From the NCBI RefSeq assembly GCF_003032475.1, contig NZ_CP028369.1, positions 7,626,001 through 7,690,000 on the forward strand: 64,000 bases of DNA, written 5' to 3'. The stretch's first letter is position 1. The number at the start of each line of letters is the position of its first letter. Positions 52,126 through 60,836 of this stretch are shown here, one piece after another. This stretch comes from Streptomyces sp. P3 (GTDB lineage: Bacteria > Actinomycetota > Actinomycetes > Streptomycetales > Streptomycetaceae). Made by a program: the position numbers and the translations under genes. The notes beneath the pieces were generated by a model, which was given only the letters and a program-made list of their open reading frames with translations, was not told where the DNA came from and made no database searches.

Positions 52126-53064
52126 TCACAGGTCGAGGACCAGCTTGCCGCCCCGGCACCGGGACACACAGATCATCATGGTCTCCCCTGCCTCCCGCTC
52201 CTCGGCGGTGAGCACCGAGTCGCGGTGCTCCGGTACGCCGTCCAGCACATCGGTCTCACAGGTGCCGCAGGTGCCCTCGGTGCAGGAGAAGAGCACTTCG
52301 ACGCCGGCCGCACGCACCGTGTCCAGTACGGAGACACCCGGCGCGACCGTCACCGTACGACCGCTCTGCGCGAGCTCGACCTCGAACTCCACGTCGGTGC
52401 CCGTGGGTTGCTCCTTGGCCTGGAACCGCTCGACGTGCAGCGCCCCGGCCGGGCAGCGCTCCTCCACCGCGTCCAGCAGCGGACCGGGACCGCAGCAGTA
52501 GACGAGGGCGTCCTCGGGCAGCTCGTCGAGCACCGAGGCGAGGTCCAGCAGACCGGTCTCGTCCTGCGGCGCGACCGTGACCCGATCGCCGTACCGCGCC
52601 AACTCCTGCGTGAACGCCATGGAGTCGCGGGTGCGGCCCCCGTACAGCAGACGCCAGTCGGCGCCCGCCGCCTCGGCCGCCGCCAGCATCGGCAGGACGG
52701 GTGTGATCCCGATGCCGCCCGCGATGAACCGGTAACGGGCCGCCGGGCGCAGGGCGAAGTGGTTGCGCGGACCGCGGACCCGGACCTTGTCGCCCTGCCT
52801 CAGCTCGTCGTGCACATGGACCGAACCGCCCCGCCCGGCCGGCTCGCGCAGCACCGCGATCCGCCAGGAGCTCCGGTCGGCCGGGTCGCCGCACAGCGAG
52901 TACTGCCGCTCCAGCTCCGGCCCGAGGACCACGTCGACGTGGGCGCCGGGTTCCCAGGCCGCGAGCGGCTCGCCCAGGGGATGGCGCAGGGTGAGCGCGA
53001 GCACGCCGTCGGCTGCGAACTCGCGCCGTTCCACGACGAGTTCGACTTCCCGGACGTCACTCAT
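52126..53064 (-). CDS. Oxygenase reductase (PDR/VanB type: flavin, NAD, 2Fe-2S)
   Basis: A 312-residue electron-transfer protein. The flavin domain has 'LERQYSLCGDPADRSSW', the NAD domain 'FIAGGIGITPVLPMLAAAE' and 'YCCGPGPLLDAVEE'. The C-terminal plant-type ferredoxin domain carries the [2Fe-2S] cysteines 'FSCTEGTCGTCETDVLDG' plus a later Cys. It passes electrons from NAD(P)H to the Rieske oxygenase of the same operon. ATG 53064 overlaps the small His-rich gene by 8 bp. Confidence 0.93.
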   Translation of the reverse strand: MSDVREVELVVERREFAADGVLALTLRHPLGEPLAAWEPGAHVDVVLGPELERQYSLCGDPADRSSWRIAVLREPAGRGGSVHVHDELRQGDKVRVRGPRNHFALRPAARYRFIAGGIGITPVLPMLAAAEAAGADWRLLYGGRTRDSMAFTQELARYGDRVTVAPQDETGLLDLASVLDELPEDALVYCCGPGPLLDAVEERCPAGALHVERFQAKEQPTGTDVEFEVELAQSGRTVTVAPGVSVLDTVRAAGVEVLFSCTEGTCGTCETDVLDGVPEHRDSVLTAEEREAGETMMICVSRCRGGKLVLDL

Positions 53065-53293
53065 GAGGTGCTCCCTTCCGCGGCTCGTGTCCGTGCGGCG
53101 CGTGTCCGTGCGTCTCGTGCCCGTGGGGGGCGGGTGGGTGCGGCTCATGACCTTCGGGGTGGGCGAGCATCCACTCCCACATCTGCACCGGGTCCTGCGC
53201 GGTGTGCTCGGCCCCGCAGTGGCAGGTGCCGTGCAGGACGTCGGTGCCCGGCAGCCAGTCGATGCGGTAGACCTCGCCGGTGGGGCTGCTCAC
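53057..53293 (-). CDS. Small His-rich protein embedded in the Rieske operon (78 aa)
   Basis: A 78-residue protein starting at GTG 53293 (GTGA overlap with the oxygenase stop) and ending 8 bp inside the reductase start, so the coupling supports real translation. The first half reads 'VYRIDWLPGTDVLHGTCHCGAEHTAQDPVQMWEWM', with a Cys-x-Cys pair that resembles a metal site. The second half is a His/Pro tail (His-Gly-His and His-x-x-His repeats) rich enough to bind metal. A role in iron delivery or stability of the Rieske enzyme is possible but unproven. Confidence 0.8.
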   Translation of the reverse strand: MSSPTGEVYRIDWLPGTDVLHGTCHCGAEHTAQDPVQMWEWMLAHPEGHEPHPPAPHGHETHGHAPHGHEPRKGAPHE

Positions 53294-54357
53294 AGGACCG
53301 GCTCCGCCGGCTTGTCGCCCTCCTCCACCAGCCGGGCGAGGATGCGGCGGGCGGCGAGCCCGCCGGTGTCGATGTTGATGCTCAGCTCCTGGTAGCCGGA
53401 CCGCTCCGAACCCAGCGTCCGCTGCAGGAGGTTGAGGGCGTCGACGTCCTGCATGACCACCGTGTGGTTGTTGCCGCGCAGGAACTCGGTGACCTCCTCG
53501 TCGTCCGTCGCCCAGTCCCGCGAGACCATCCAGAAGTCGTACACCTTGCCGTCGGCGGACGGGGTGATCGCGTACGTGATCTCGGTGTGGAACCCGTTCG
53601 GGTCGCTCCCGTCGGCCTCCGGCAGCACGCCCACCGGCGCGATGCGGCTGTGCAGCAGATACAGGCACGGCGCGTGGTACTCGATGTCCTGCCACCGGGT
53701 GATCCGCCCCTCGATCCCGGTCGAACGGGCGTAGAAGGGCGGGCACTCGGCGTCGTCCATGTGGCGGCTCACCCGCACGATCCCGGCGCCCTCGTCGACC
53801 TCGGTGGTGATCGGCGTCTCGGCGACCTCGGGGGTGCCGATGTATCCGCCGTGCAGATACGTCTCGTGGGACAGGTCGAGGAGGTTGTCGACGAGCAGCC
53901 CGTAGTCCGCGTCGATCGGCTCCATGCCGCGCACGGTCGTCCAGCCGGGGGAGTCCAGGTGCCGGGCGCGCGGCACGGCCTGCGGGTCGGCGAGCGTCGG
54001 ATCGCCGATCCACACCCACACCAGGGAGTCCTGCTCGACGACCGGATAGGCGGTGACCCGGGCGGTGCGCGGGATGCGCTTCTGACCCGGCACGTACACA
54101 CAGGCGCCGGTCGTGTCGTAGGTGAACCCGTGGTAGCCGCACACGATCCGGTCGCCGTCCAGCCGGCTCTCGGAGAGCGGGAACCGGCGGTGCACACACC
54201 GGTCGTGCAGTGCCACCGGCGTACCGTCCTCCTCGGTCCGGTAGAAGACCAGCGGCTCCCCGAGGACCGTCCGCCCGAGCAGCTCCTCGCGACCGACCTC
54301 GTGACTGTAGGCGGCGACGTACCACTGGTTCCTGGCGAACGCGGTTGTGTGCGGCAT
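53290..54357 (-). CDS. Rieske aromatic-ring oxygenase/demethylase (VanA-like)
   Basis: A 355-residue oxygenase alpha subunit. The Rieske cluster ligands are Cys54/His56 in 'DRCVHRRFPL' and Cys73/His76 in 'VCGYHGF'. The mononuclear iron site lies in 'LLVDNLLDLSHETYLH'. Length and the 'RNQWYVAAYSHEVG' opening match vanillate O-demethylase-type enzymes, which demethylate methoxyaromatic acids. With the reductase two genes downstream it forms a two-component oxygenase. ATG 54357 is the conserved family start. Confidence 0.93.
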   Translation of the reverse strand: MPHTTAFARNQWYVAAYSHEVGREELLGRTVLGEPLVFYRTEEDGTPVALHDRCVHRRFPLSESRLDGDRIVCGYHGFTYDTTGACVYVPGQKRIPRTARVTAYPVVEQDSLVWVWIGDPTLADPQAVPRARHLDSPGWTTVRGMEPIDADYGLLVDNLLDLSHETYLHGGYIGTPEVAETPITTEVDEGAGIVRVSRHMDDAECPPFYARSTGIEGRITRWQDIEYHAPCLYLLHSRIAPVGVLPEADGSDPNGFHTEITYAITPSADGKVYDFWMVSRDWATDDEEVTEFLRGNNHTVVMQDVDALNLLQRTLGSERSGYQELSINIDTGGLAARRILARLVEEGDKPAEPVL

Positions 54358-54448
54358 GGCGGTTCCCGTCCCTGTCGGCGGGGCGTCCTCGCCCCGCGTG
54401 CCGTGGTTGGGAACAGGGTCGTGAGGGCCGCGTCCACTGCGCAAGGCC

Positions 54449-54467
54449 GCTTCCGCCAGACGGAAGC
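54449..54467. promoter_or_regulatory. Inverted repeat upstream of the Rieske operon
   Basis: GCTTCCG-CCAGA-CGGAAGC, a perfect 7-bp dyad 92-110 bp upstream of the oxygenase start. The controlling regulator is not obvious; a broken GntR/FCD remnant lies 2.3 kb away. Confidence 0.5.
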
Positions 54468-54497
54468 CTCTCTGTGAAACGGCTGGTCGGGGCGCTG

Positions 54498-54638
54498 TCA
54501 CGTGTCTTGCCGCTCGACACTCGACAGCGGCCCGAGCAGGTGGGCGCGGGCGGTCGCCCGGGGCTCCACCCGCGCGAACCGGCCCGCGATCCGGGCCATG
54601 ACCAGGTCGAACATCGTCCGCCGACGGACAGGGTCCAC
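54498..54638 (-). pseudogene. N-terminal fragment of an IS701-like transposase
   Basis: Forty-six codons ending at a TGA: '[20 protein letters not shown]' then '[20 protein letters not shown]'. This resembles the start of IS701-family transposases, which read F-x-R-x-E-P-R-x-x-A-x-x-Y-x-x-G-L-L-x-x-V-E-R-K-N. The catalytic core is gone. It joins directly to a fragment of another gene, marking an old insertion or deletion junction. Confidence 0.5.
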
Positions 54639-54780
54639 GCCGTGGGTCTCCGGCTCCGCCACGTCGGCCAGGGTCAGGCCGGGGATGGTTCCGAGGAGCC
54701 GCCGGGGCTCGGCCGTGATGCGCTGCGCGTTGGCCAGGTGACAGGCGTCGTGGTAGGCCACCCGGGCCGGCAACGGACGG
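54639..54780 (-). pseudogene. Fragment of a glycolate oxidase iron-sulfur subunit (GlcF-like CCG domain)
   Basis: About 42 residues, '[14 protein letters not shown]' to '[17 protein letters not shown]', match the first cysteine-rich CCG repeat of GlcF/heterodisulfide-reductase-type proteins (family text Y-H-D-A-C-H-L-x-x-x-Q). The CCGSAG second motif and both [4Fe-4S] ferredoxin motifs are absent. Truncated on both sides, it is non-functional. Confidence 0.6.
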
Positions 54781-54805
54781 CGCGTCGCCCGGTCGCGCCA
54801 CGGCC

Positions 54806-54994
54806 GTGGACCTCGACGGGGACATGCTGCCCGGAGCCGCCGCGGGCGAGTCGCCGGGCCCGGCCGGCACGGCGCGGGGCTGCCCCTACCGCACGCGATG
54901 CCCCCGGGCGCGCGACATCTGCGCGACCGGAAGGCCCGAGCCGGGGACGAGCGCACACCCGAGCGCGTGCCCTTTTCCCGGCCGGTCAGAATGA
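54806..54994 (+). pseudogene. C-terminal fragment of an oligopeptide ABC transporter ATPase
   Basis: The 62-codon open frame reads '[18 protein letters not shown]' and '[11 protein letters not shown]', which fits the C-terminal cysteine motif of OppD/DppF-type ATPases (C-x4-R-C-P-x-A-x-x-x-C ... C-x-F-P). No Walker motifs remain. It points away from the other two fragments, so at least two events built this patch. Confidence 0.5.
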
Positions 54995-55126
54995 CATTCT
55001 CGCAAAGCGTGAGGAAGGTTCTCAGACAGTGTGAGGGCCCCTATGCTGAACCCGCCGTCGGCCATTCCCTCCCCACACAAACGGCGAGCGGCCGCCATTG
55101 CTTCATGGAAGCGAGGTTCTTCCCCC

Positions 55127-56689
55127 ATGCGCACGAGTACGAGACTTTCCACCCGGCGAGGGATGCTGGCCGGAGCGGCCGCCATGCTGCTGGCCGTGAC
55201 GTCCGTCCAGTCCGTCGCGGCTCGGGCGGCCGAACCCTCCGCGTCGCTCACCCCGACCACGGTCCACGTCGACTTCGGCGTGCGCGAGGGCAGCCTTCCG
55301 CGTTCGGAACGGCTGAACAACTTCGGCAACGTGACGGCATGGCCCGACCAGCGCGCCGGTGACGTGAAGTTCCTGAACCGGCAGGGCCTGCACGGTGACG
55401 TCTACCGGATCTGGCTGAGCAGCCCCAACGCCCCGGACGACATGAACGTGTTCGACACGTGCGACCTGAAGACCCGGCGGTGCGACCTGTCCGAGCTGGA
55501 CGACTACCTCACCGAGGCGAGCACCGTGTCCGACTCGGTGCTGATCAATCTCAACCCGACGGACTTCGTCGAGGGCGAGCGGCCCATGAAGGATCTCGAG
55601 CCGATGCTCGAACTGATCCTGCGGAGCGTCAAGTCCGCGTACCCCCGCGTGACCTACGTGGAGGCCTTCAACGAGCCGGACTGGCAGTTCCACGGCCTGC
55701 AGCGCAAACAGGGAATCCCCGCGGACAGGACGACACTCCAGCCGGGAGACCTGTACCGCTTCTACGCGCCCTACTACAGGGCCGTCGACAAGGTCAACAA
55801 GGGTCTTCGCCGCGCGGACCGCATCGAGCTGGGCGGACCGGCGCTGTCGTGGCTGGACCCGAAGTGGATGAAGCCCTTTCTCGACGACTACGCCGCCGAC
55901 CGGGACCCGCGCAAGCGTCTCGACTTCCTGGCGTATCACGCCTATCTGGCCTGGGACGACGACTACCAGGCGCCGTCGATGTACAAGGGTGACCTGAGGG
56001 TGGTGGCGAAACAACGGGAGACCCTGCTCGGCTGGTTCAAGGAACGCCGCATCCATGAGCGCATCCCCAGCTACGTCACCGAGACGGGCGTCTACCCCGG
56101 CCCGGCCTTCGACGACGCCGCCCCCCACAAGGACTACGTCCGCCAGGCGGCCGGCATGGCCACCTACTCCTACTACTTCGCGAACCAGCCGGACACCTAC
56201 ATGTTCAACTGGTGCGTGCGGCACCGGGTCGAGGAGCGCAAGGACCAGCTGGTGACCCGTGCTCCGGACGGGCCGCGCGAGAACACCTTCACCCCCTACG
56301 GCAACATGATGCTGATGCAGTCCAGGATGAAGGACACCCGGGTGTCCGCCGTCGTGGACGGCCCCCTGGAAGGGGACAACGGCGTCTACGCGACGGCGTC
56401 GAAGGACCGGACCGGCGCGTCGCTGATGGTGTGGAACTGGCAGCACGTGGGCGACCGCGGATACCGGGCGACGATCGACATGTCCCGGATGCCGTCCGAG
56501 CTCAGGAACCGTCCGGTCCGCCGGCTCATGTACCGGATCGACCAGAACACCAGCAACTACTTCGCCGACCCGGCCAAGGCCGGCCTCCAACTGGTCGACA
56601 GCCGGATCGTCCGGCCCGGCAGGACCCACAGCGCCACCGTCGATCTCGAGCCCGACGCGATCTACCTGATCGTGCTGGAACGAGCCTGA
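55127..56689 (+). CDS. Secreted glycoside hydrolase (clan GH-A, GH39-like)
   Basis: A 520-residue secreted protein. The signal peptide starts 'STRRGMLAGAAAMLLAVTS' (Arg-Arg, possibly Tat) and ends near 'ARA' (about residue 34). Clan GH-A catalytic residues are readable: acid/base Glu183 in 'VEAFNEPDWQF' and nucleophile Glu319 in 'SYVTETGVYPG'. The C-terminal 100 residues form a beta-sandwich. It may be a xylosidase, iduronidase or related exo-enzyme. It stands alone between a patch of gene fragments and the P450 cluster. Confidence 0.8.
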   Translation: MRTSTRLSTRRGMLAGAAAMLLAVTSVQSVAARAAEPSASLTPTTVHVDFGVREGSLPRSERLNNFGNVTAWPDQRAGDVKFLNRQGLHGDVYRIWLSSPNAPDDMNVFDTCDLKTRRCDLSELDDYLTEASTVSDSVLINLNPTDFVEGERPMKDLEPMLELILRSVKSAYPRVTYVEAFNEPDWQFHGLQRKQGIPADRTTLQPGDLYRFYAPYYRAVDKVNKGLRRADRIELGGPALSWLDPKWMKPFLDDYAADRDPRKRLDFLAYHAYLAWDDDYQAPSMYKGDLRVVAKQRETLLGWFKERRIHERIPSYVTETGVYPGPAFDDAAPHKDYVRQAAGMATYSYYFANQPDTYMFNWCVRHRVEERKDQLVTRAPDGPRENTFTPYGNMMLMQSRMKDTRVSAVVDGPLEGDNGVYATASKDRTGASLMVWNWQHVGDRGYRATIDMSRMPSELRNRPVRRLMYRIDQNTSNYFADPAKAGLQLVDSRIVRPGRTHSATVDLEPDAIYLIVLERA

Positions 56690-57100
56690 CGCACCCCGGC
56701 GGGCCGAACGGACCCGTCACCGGGGCCCTGCTCCGTGGGGACACTCGCGGGGCAGGGCCTCGTCCGCTTCCGGCACGCCTGTTCCGGCACGCCTGCCTCA
56801 GGCCGAAGGGGGGCCGCCGTCCGCCCCGCCCTCCGTCCCCAGGATCAAACCGCTGCCGCCACGGTGTTCCAGCTCCAGGACCAGTGCCGTCTCCACGTCA
56901 CTCGTGTGCATCGCCATCAACCGGCGGGCGCGCCGCGCATCGCGCTGCCCGATGGCCTGCAACACCAGCCGGTGGTCTTCCAGGTACTCCACGGCTCGGC
57001 CGCGTACGCGCGGGCCAAGCCGCTGCGGCAGACCGCGGCGGAGACGAACGCCGTGCTGGTCGCCGGGTTCGGGATGCCGCCGCGGCGGGCCTGAGTCGCG
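56690..57100. other. Gap with a decayed regulator fragment, otherwise empty
   Basis: This 411-bp stretch between the glycosidase and ferredoxin stops contains only the FCD-like remnant listed separately. A plus-strand frame closing at 57094 has a plausible-looking end but no recognisable family. Confidence 0.5.
56798..57010 (-). pseudogene. C-terminal fragment of a GntR/FCD-type regulator
   Basis: The minus-strand frame reads 'VEYLEDHRLVLQAIGQRDAR' then 'RARRLMAMHTSDVETALVLE'. The helix-loop-helix with E-H-x-x-I-x-x-A-I-x-x-R-D and A-x-x-x-M-x-x-H is the metal-binding end of FCD domains. No DNA-binding domain or start remains. Confidence 0.5.
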
Positions 57101-57289
57101 TCAGTGGCAGGAGATGGCGCGCTCGGGGCAGCTCAGCGCGGCGGTGCGCGTGGCCTGCTCGAACTCCTCTGGCACGTCGGGCTGTTCGGCCACGGCGTAG
57201 CCGTCGTCACCGAGGTCGAACACCCCGGGGCTGACGGTGCAGCAGACGCCGTGCCCGCGGCAGCGGTCCTCGTCGATGGTGATCTTCAT
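57101..57289 (-). CDS. [3Fe-4S] ferredoxin (P450 partner)
   Basis: A 62-residue ferredoxin of the kind that feeds electrons to bacterial P450s. It opens 'KITIDEDRCRGHGVCCTVSP' (Cys10, His13, Cys16/17) and closes 'AALSCPERAISCH'. The Cys-x2-His-x2-Cys pattern with His in place of the fourth Cys is typical of the 3Fe-4S class. It overlaps the P450 gene stop by 4 bp (ATGA), so both are made from one transcript. Confidence 0.92.
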   Translation of the reverse strand: MKITIDEDRCRGHGVCCTVSPGVFDLGDDGYAVAEQPDVPEEFEQATRTAALSCPERAISCH

Positions 57290-58596
57290 CGGGTGGTCCC
57301 TTCGGTGGGCGTGAACTCCAGGTTGAGATCGGTCAGGCCGCGCAGGATGTACGTCGGCAGGTACCGGTACCGGCGCGCGTCCGCCGGCCCGTGCACGCGC
57401 TCGGAGATCCGGATGTCGCTCGTGCGGGCCAGCAGGCGCTCGATACCGACCCGTGCCTCGGCCCGCGCGAGCGGTGCGCCGGGGCAGGTGTGGACGCCCC
57501 GGCCGAAGGAGATGTGGTGGCGGGCGTTCGGACGGGCGGGGTCGAACGCCGCCGGGTCCTCGAAGCGGCGCGGGTCGCGGTTGGCGGCTCCGTTGACCAC
57601 CATCAGCGTGGTGCCCGCCGGGATGTCGACGCCGCCGACCGTGGCCGGGACCCTGGAGAGCCGGAAGTCCCCCTTCACGGGGCTCTCGATGCGCAGCGTC
57701 TCCTCGACGAAGTTCGGGACGCGCCCGGGTTCCGAGCGCAACAGCGCCTGGATGTCGGGGCGTTCGGCGATCACCCGCAACGCCGAGCTGAGCAGGCGGA
57801 CGGTGGTCTCCTGCCCGGCCGAGAACAGGTTGGCGGCCACCCGGACCGCGTCGGCGACCTCGGGAAGGGAGCCGTCGGGGAACGTGGCGGTGGCGAGGCC
57901 GGTCAGGACGTCCTCGCGTGGTTCCCGCCGCCGGTCCGCGATGTAGGCCGTGAACCGCCCGTAGAGGAACTCCAGCGGCGAGTGGGCGAGGGTGTCCTCG
58001 TCCGTCCTGCCGATGCCGCCACCGGCCCGCGGCCGGCGCTGGAGCGCGTCGAGGAACTCCTCCCGGTCCTCCTCGGGCACGCCGAGCAGGTCCGCGATGA
58101 CGAGCAGGGTGAACGGGCCGGCGAACTCGCTGATGAACTCGCCCGCCGGGCGATCCAGGAAGGTGTCCAGCAGGCGGTCGGCGATCTCCCGCAAGGCCGC
58201 CTCGTTCTCCTTGAGCCGTTTCGGGGTGATCAGTCGCATCAGCAGCCCGCGGTGCGCGGTGTGCACGGGCGGATCGAGGGTCGGCAACTGGTCGCTCATC
58301 GGCAGCCCGTCCCGGTGTCGCTCGATGAGCTCGCTGACGTCGTCGCCTTCCAGTGGGACCGGGAAGCCCGGGAAGGGTCCCGTCACCGACAGGCACGACG
58401 AGAAGGTCTGCGCGTCCTGGGCCACCTGGACCGCCTCGTCGTACCCGGTCACCATCATCACGCCGTGGTGGGGCTCCCGGGTGACGGGGCAGCGTGCGCG
58501 CAGGGCGTCGAAGTAGGGGTACGGGTCCGCCACCGTGGTGTCGTCCCGGAAGAAGTCGATCGTGTCGATGTCCTCGGACGGCTCGTCGTGCGCCAC
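57286..58596 (-). CDS. Cytochrome P450
   Basis: A 436-residue soluble P450. The oxygen-activating I-helix is 'LFSAGQETTVRLL', the E-x-x-R motif 'VEETLRIES', and the heme-binding loop 'FGRGVHTCPGAPLARAE' with Cys371. GTG 58596 has a strong RBS (aaggag); the open frame to 58710 is less likely. A monooxygenase with its own ferredoxin beside CoA-pathway genes suggests hydroxylation of an acyl or terpenoid substrate before CoA-dependent breakdown. Confidence 0.94.
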   Translation of the reverse strand: MAHDEPSEDIDTIDFFRDDTTVADPYPYFDALRARCPVTREPHHGVMMVTGYDEAVQVAQDAQTFSSCLSVTGPFPGFPVPLEGDDVSELIERHRDGLPMSDQLPTLDPPVHTAHRGLLMRLITPKRLKENEAALREIADRLLDTFLDRPAGEFISEFAGPFTLLVIADLLGVPEEDREEFLDALQRRPRAGGGIGRTDEDTLAHSPLEFLYGRFTAYIADRRREPREDVLTGLATATFPDGSLPEVADAVRVAANLFSAGQETTVRLLSSALRVIAERPDIQALLRSEPGRVPNFVEETLRIESPVKGDFRLSRVPATVGGVDIPAGTTLMVVNGAANRDPRRFEDPAAFDPARPNARHHISFGRGVHTCPGAPLARAEARVGIERLLARTSDIRISERVHGPADARRYRYLPTYILRGLTDLNLEFTPTEGTTR

Positions 58597-58660
58597 TGGC
58601 CGGTCTCCTTCTGGTGCGGGGATGCGTGAGGAGGCTTCTCGTTTTGGAGAACTTAATTCT

Positions 58661-59614
58661 CTAACGTGCGGATTGCCAGGGGCGGACGGCGGCTGCGGTT
58701 TCGTCGACAAGGCCCCAGCGCCGGGCCTCCGGCACGCTCAGCGCGTCGCCGGTCAACGCCAGATAGGCGGTGCGTTCCCGGCCGATCCGCGCCGGCAGGC
58801 TCGCCGTGCCGCCCGCCCCGGGGATCAGCCCCATACCGATCTCGGGCAACCGGACCACCGTGTCCGGCGCCGCGACCACCCGGCCGGCGAAGGCGGCCAG
58901 TTCGATGCCCGCGCCGACGCACGCCCCGTGCAGATGGGCGCTCACCTTCGCCGCGCACCGTTGGAGCAACGCGGCCGGGCTGCGGTGCACACGCACGTGG
59001 TGGGCCCGCGCCGGGTCGCGCGAGGAGCCGAACTCGGCGAGGTCGCCGCCGCTGCAGAACGCGGGGCCGTCGCCGCGCAGATCGACGCGGGTGACGGTCG
59101 GGTCCGTCACGGCGACATCGAGGGCCTCGCACAGGGCGTCCCGGGTGGCCGCGTCGAAGGCGTTGCGCACCGAGGGGCGGTTCAGGGTGATGGTCAGGCG
59201 GTCCCCCTCCCGGTCGAGCCGGACGGGCTCGGTGGCAGGGCGGGCGGTGTGCGGGCGCTTCGCGGCCAGCCAGGCCCGGAAATCCGCGCCGGACTGGAGT
59301 GTGGAGTAGGCCAGGGACTCCGCGATCAGCCGGTCGGCCGGCGGCAGTGCCGGTCCCATGCGGAGCACCTGCACGAGGGCGAGGCACGCATCCGGCCGGG
59401 CTGCGACGATGTCCCGCAGCCGCCGTGCGGTGACGTGCGGGTCGGCGCACCCCACCCAGGGCCGGGGCGGGTCGGGCGACGCGGTCAGCAGTACGTCGAA
59501 CCCCGCGGCCGCTTCCCAGGGGCGCGCCGCGACGGCGACGCGCACACCCGGCGTCCCCTGCGGGGAGTTCGGGGCCGCGCGGTCGAGGTCGATCAGCTGG
59601 AAGGGTGATTCCAT
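58661..59614 (-). CDS. Enoyl-CoA hydratase/isomerase family protein with N-terminal extension
   Basis: About 317 residues. The crotonase domain occupies the second half: 'LDREGDRLTITLNRPSVRNA', oxyanion-hole segments 'DGPAFCSGGDLAEFG' and 'GACVGAGIELAAFAGRVVA', and 'LPEIGMGLIPGAGGTASLP'. About 130 residues precede it ('GVRVAVAARPWEAAAGFDVLLTA'), not part of the standard fold but seen in some actinomycete relatives. ATG 59614 is used; ATG 59620 is equivalent. It diverges from the CoA transferase gene. Confidence 0.85.
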   Translation of the reverse strand: MESPFQLIDLDRAAPNSPQGTPGVRVAVAARPWEAAAGFDVLLTASPDPPRPWVGCADPHVTARRLRDIVAARPDACLALVQVLRMGPALPPADRLIAESLAYSTLQSGADFRAWLAAKRPHTARPATEPVRLDREGDRLTITLNRPSVRNAFDAATRDALCEALDVAVTDPTVTRVDLRGDGPAFCSGGDLAEFGSSRDPARAHHVRVHRSPAALLQRCAAKVSAHLHGACVGAGIELAAFAGRVVAAPDTVVRLPEIGMGLIPGAGGTASLPARIGRERTAYLALTGDALSVPEARRWGLVDETAAAVRPWQSAR

Positions 59615-59663
59615 GACCATCGCAGTGTAATCTTGCTTCACCTCTTACGAGAAGGGCGTTCGT

Positions 59664-60836
59664 GTGATGAAGAATGCCACTCTCGCCCGCTGGGCGGCCA
59701 CGGTGGAGGGCAGGCTCGGGCCGCTGGCCGCCGTCGCGGACGACTTCACCGCCTTGACCGGTGTCCCCGTAGAGCTGGGCCCGACCCTCTTCGAGCGGGC
59801 CCTTGCGGCCGGGTTCCGTCTTCCCGGCGGTGCCTCGGCGGGCGGCTCCTGTCACCTCCTCGCCACCTCCGACGGCTGGGCCGCGGTCAACCTGGCCCGT
59901 CCCGACGACCACGCCGCCCTCCCGGCCCTCCTCGGACTCCTCGGCGCCCCCCGGGCCGACCTGCGGACCGCCGCGCGCGGGACCAGCGCGGCTGAACTGG
60001 TCACATTCGCACAGACGTTGGGCATTGCCGCCGCGGAACTCGGAGCGGATCGCGGCGAGCGACCTCCGGTACGCGCGAAACGGTACGGTCCGGACCGTCG
60101 GCGCGAACTCGCCGGCCTGCGAGTCGTCGACCTGTCCGCGCTCTGGGCGGGGCCCTTGTGCGCACGACTGCTGGGGCTCGCCGGGGCCCGCGTCGTGAAG
60201 GTGGAGAGCCACTCCCGGCCGGACGGGGCCCGCTTCGGCCCTGCGGACTTCTACCACCGTCTGCACCAAGGGCACGAGAGCCTGGTGCTCGACTTCGCCT
60301 CGGGTGCGCTCGCCGAGGTGGTCGCGGAGGCCGACCTGGTAGTCGAGGCCTCCCGGCCGCGCGCGCTCAGGCGGCTCGGGGTACGCGCCGAGGAGTTCCT
60401 CGCCGGCCGCCCGGGCCGGGTGTGGGTGAGCATCACCGGGTACGGCCGCGACGACGACCGGATCGCCTTCGGCGACGACGCGGCGGTCTCCGGCGGCCTG
60501 ACGGGTCTGGACCGGCACGGCGACCCGGTGTTCCTCGGCGACGCGCTCGGCGACCCCGTCACGGGTGTGTACGCGGCCCACGCCGCGGCCCGCTCCCTGG
60601 AGCGGGGCGGTGGCGAGCTGCTGAGCGTCTCCATGTCGGCCTGCACGGCCGCGCAGACACACGCCTCGGCGGTCACCGGGGCGGCAGGTCCAAAGGGCGC
60701 GTGGGGAGCTGACCCGGCGGTCACCCGGCCGGCAGACCCGGAGGCCGCCCGGTCAGCGGATGCGGCGGCCCCCGGTGCAGCGGCTCCGGCACCCACCGGA
60801 GCCGCACGGCGGAGGGCTCCGGCGGCGACGTGCTGA
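59664..60836 (+). CDS. CaiB/BaiF-type CoA transferase, short form
   Basis: A 390-residue protein. After about 130 residues of N-terminal region comes the CaiB core 'LAGLRVVDLSALWAGPLCARLLGLAGARVVKVE' and 'ADLVVEASRPRALRRLGV'. It ends in an Ala/Pro-rich tail and lacks the usual C-terminal half of family III transferases, so it may need the hydratase opposite as a partner or be a diverged form. It overlaps the amidohydrolase start by 7 bp. Confidence 0.8.
   Translation: MMKNATLARWAATVEGRLGPLAAVADDFTALTGVPVELGPTLFERALAAGFRLPGGASAGGSCHLLATSDGWAAVNLARPDDHAALPALLGLLGAPRADLRTAARGTSAAELVTFAQTLGIAAAELGADRGERPPVRAKRYGPDRRRELAGLRVVDLSALWAGPLCARLLGLAGARVVKVESHSRPDGARFGPADFYHRLHQGHESLVLDFASGALAEVVAEADLVVEASRPRALRRLGVRAEEFLAGRPGRVWVSITGYGRDDDRIAFGDDAAVSGGLTGLDRHGDPVFLGDALGDPVTGVYAAHAAARSLERGGGELLSVSMSACTAAQTHASAVTGAAGPKGAWGADPAVTRPADPEAARSADAAAPGAAAPAPTGAARRRAPAATC

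Noticed and set aside
56735..57094. Plus-strand frame ending at 57094
   Set aside because: It mostly mirrors the FCD remnant; the closing residues match no family I know and there is no convincing RBS.
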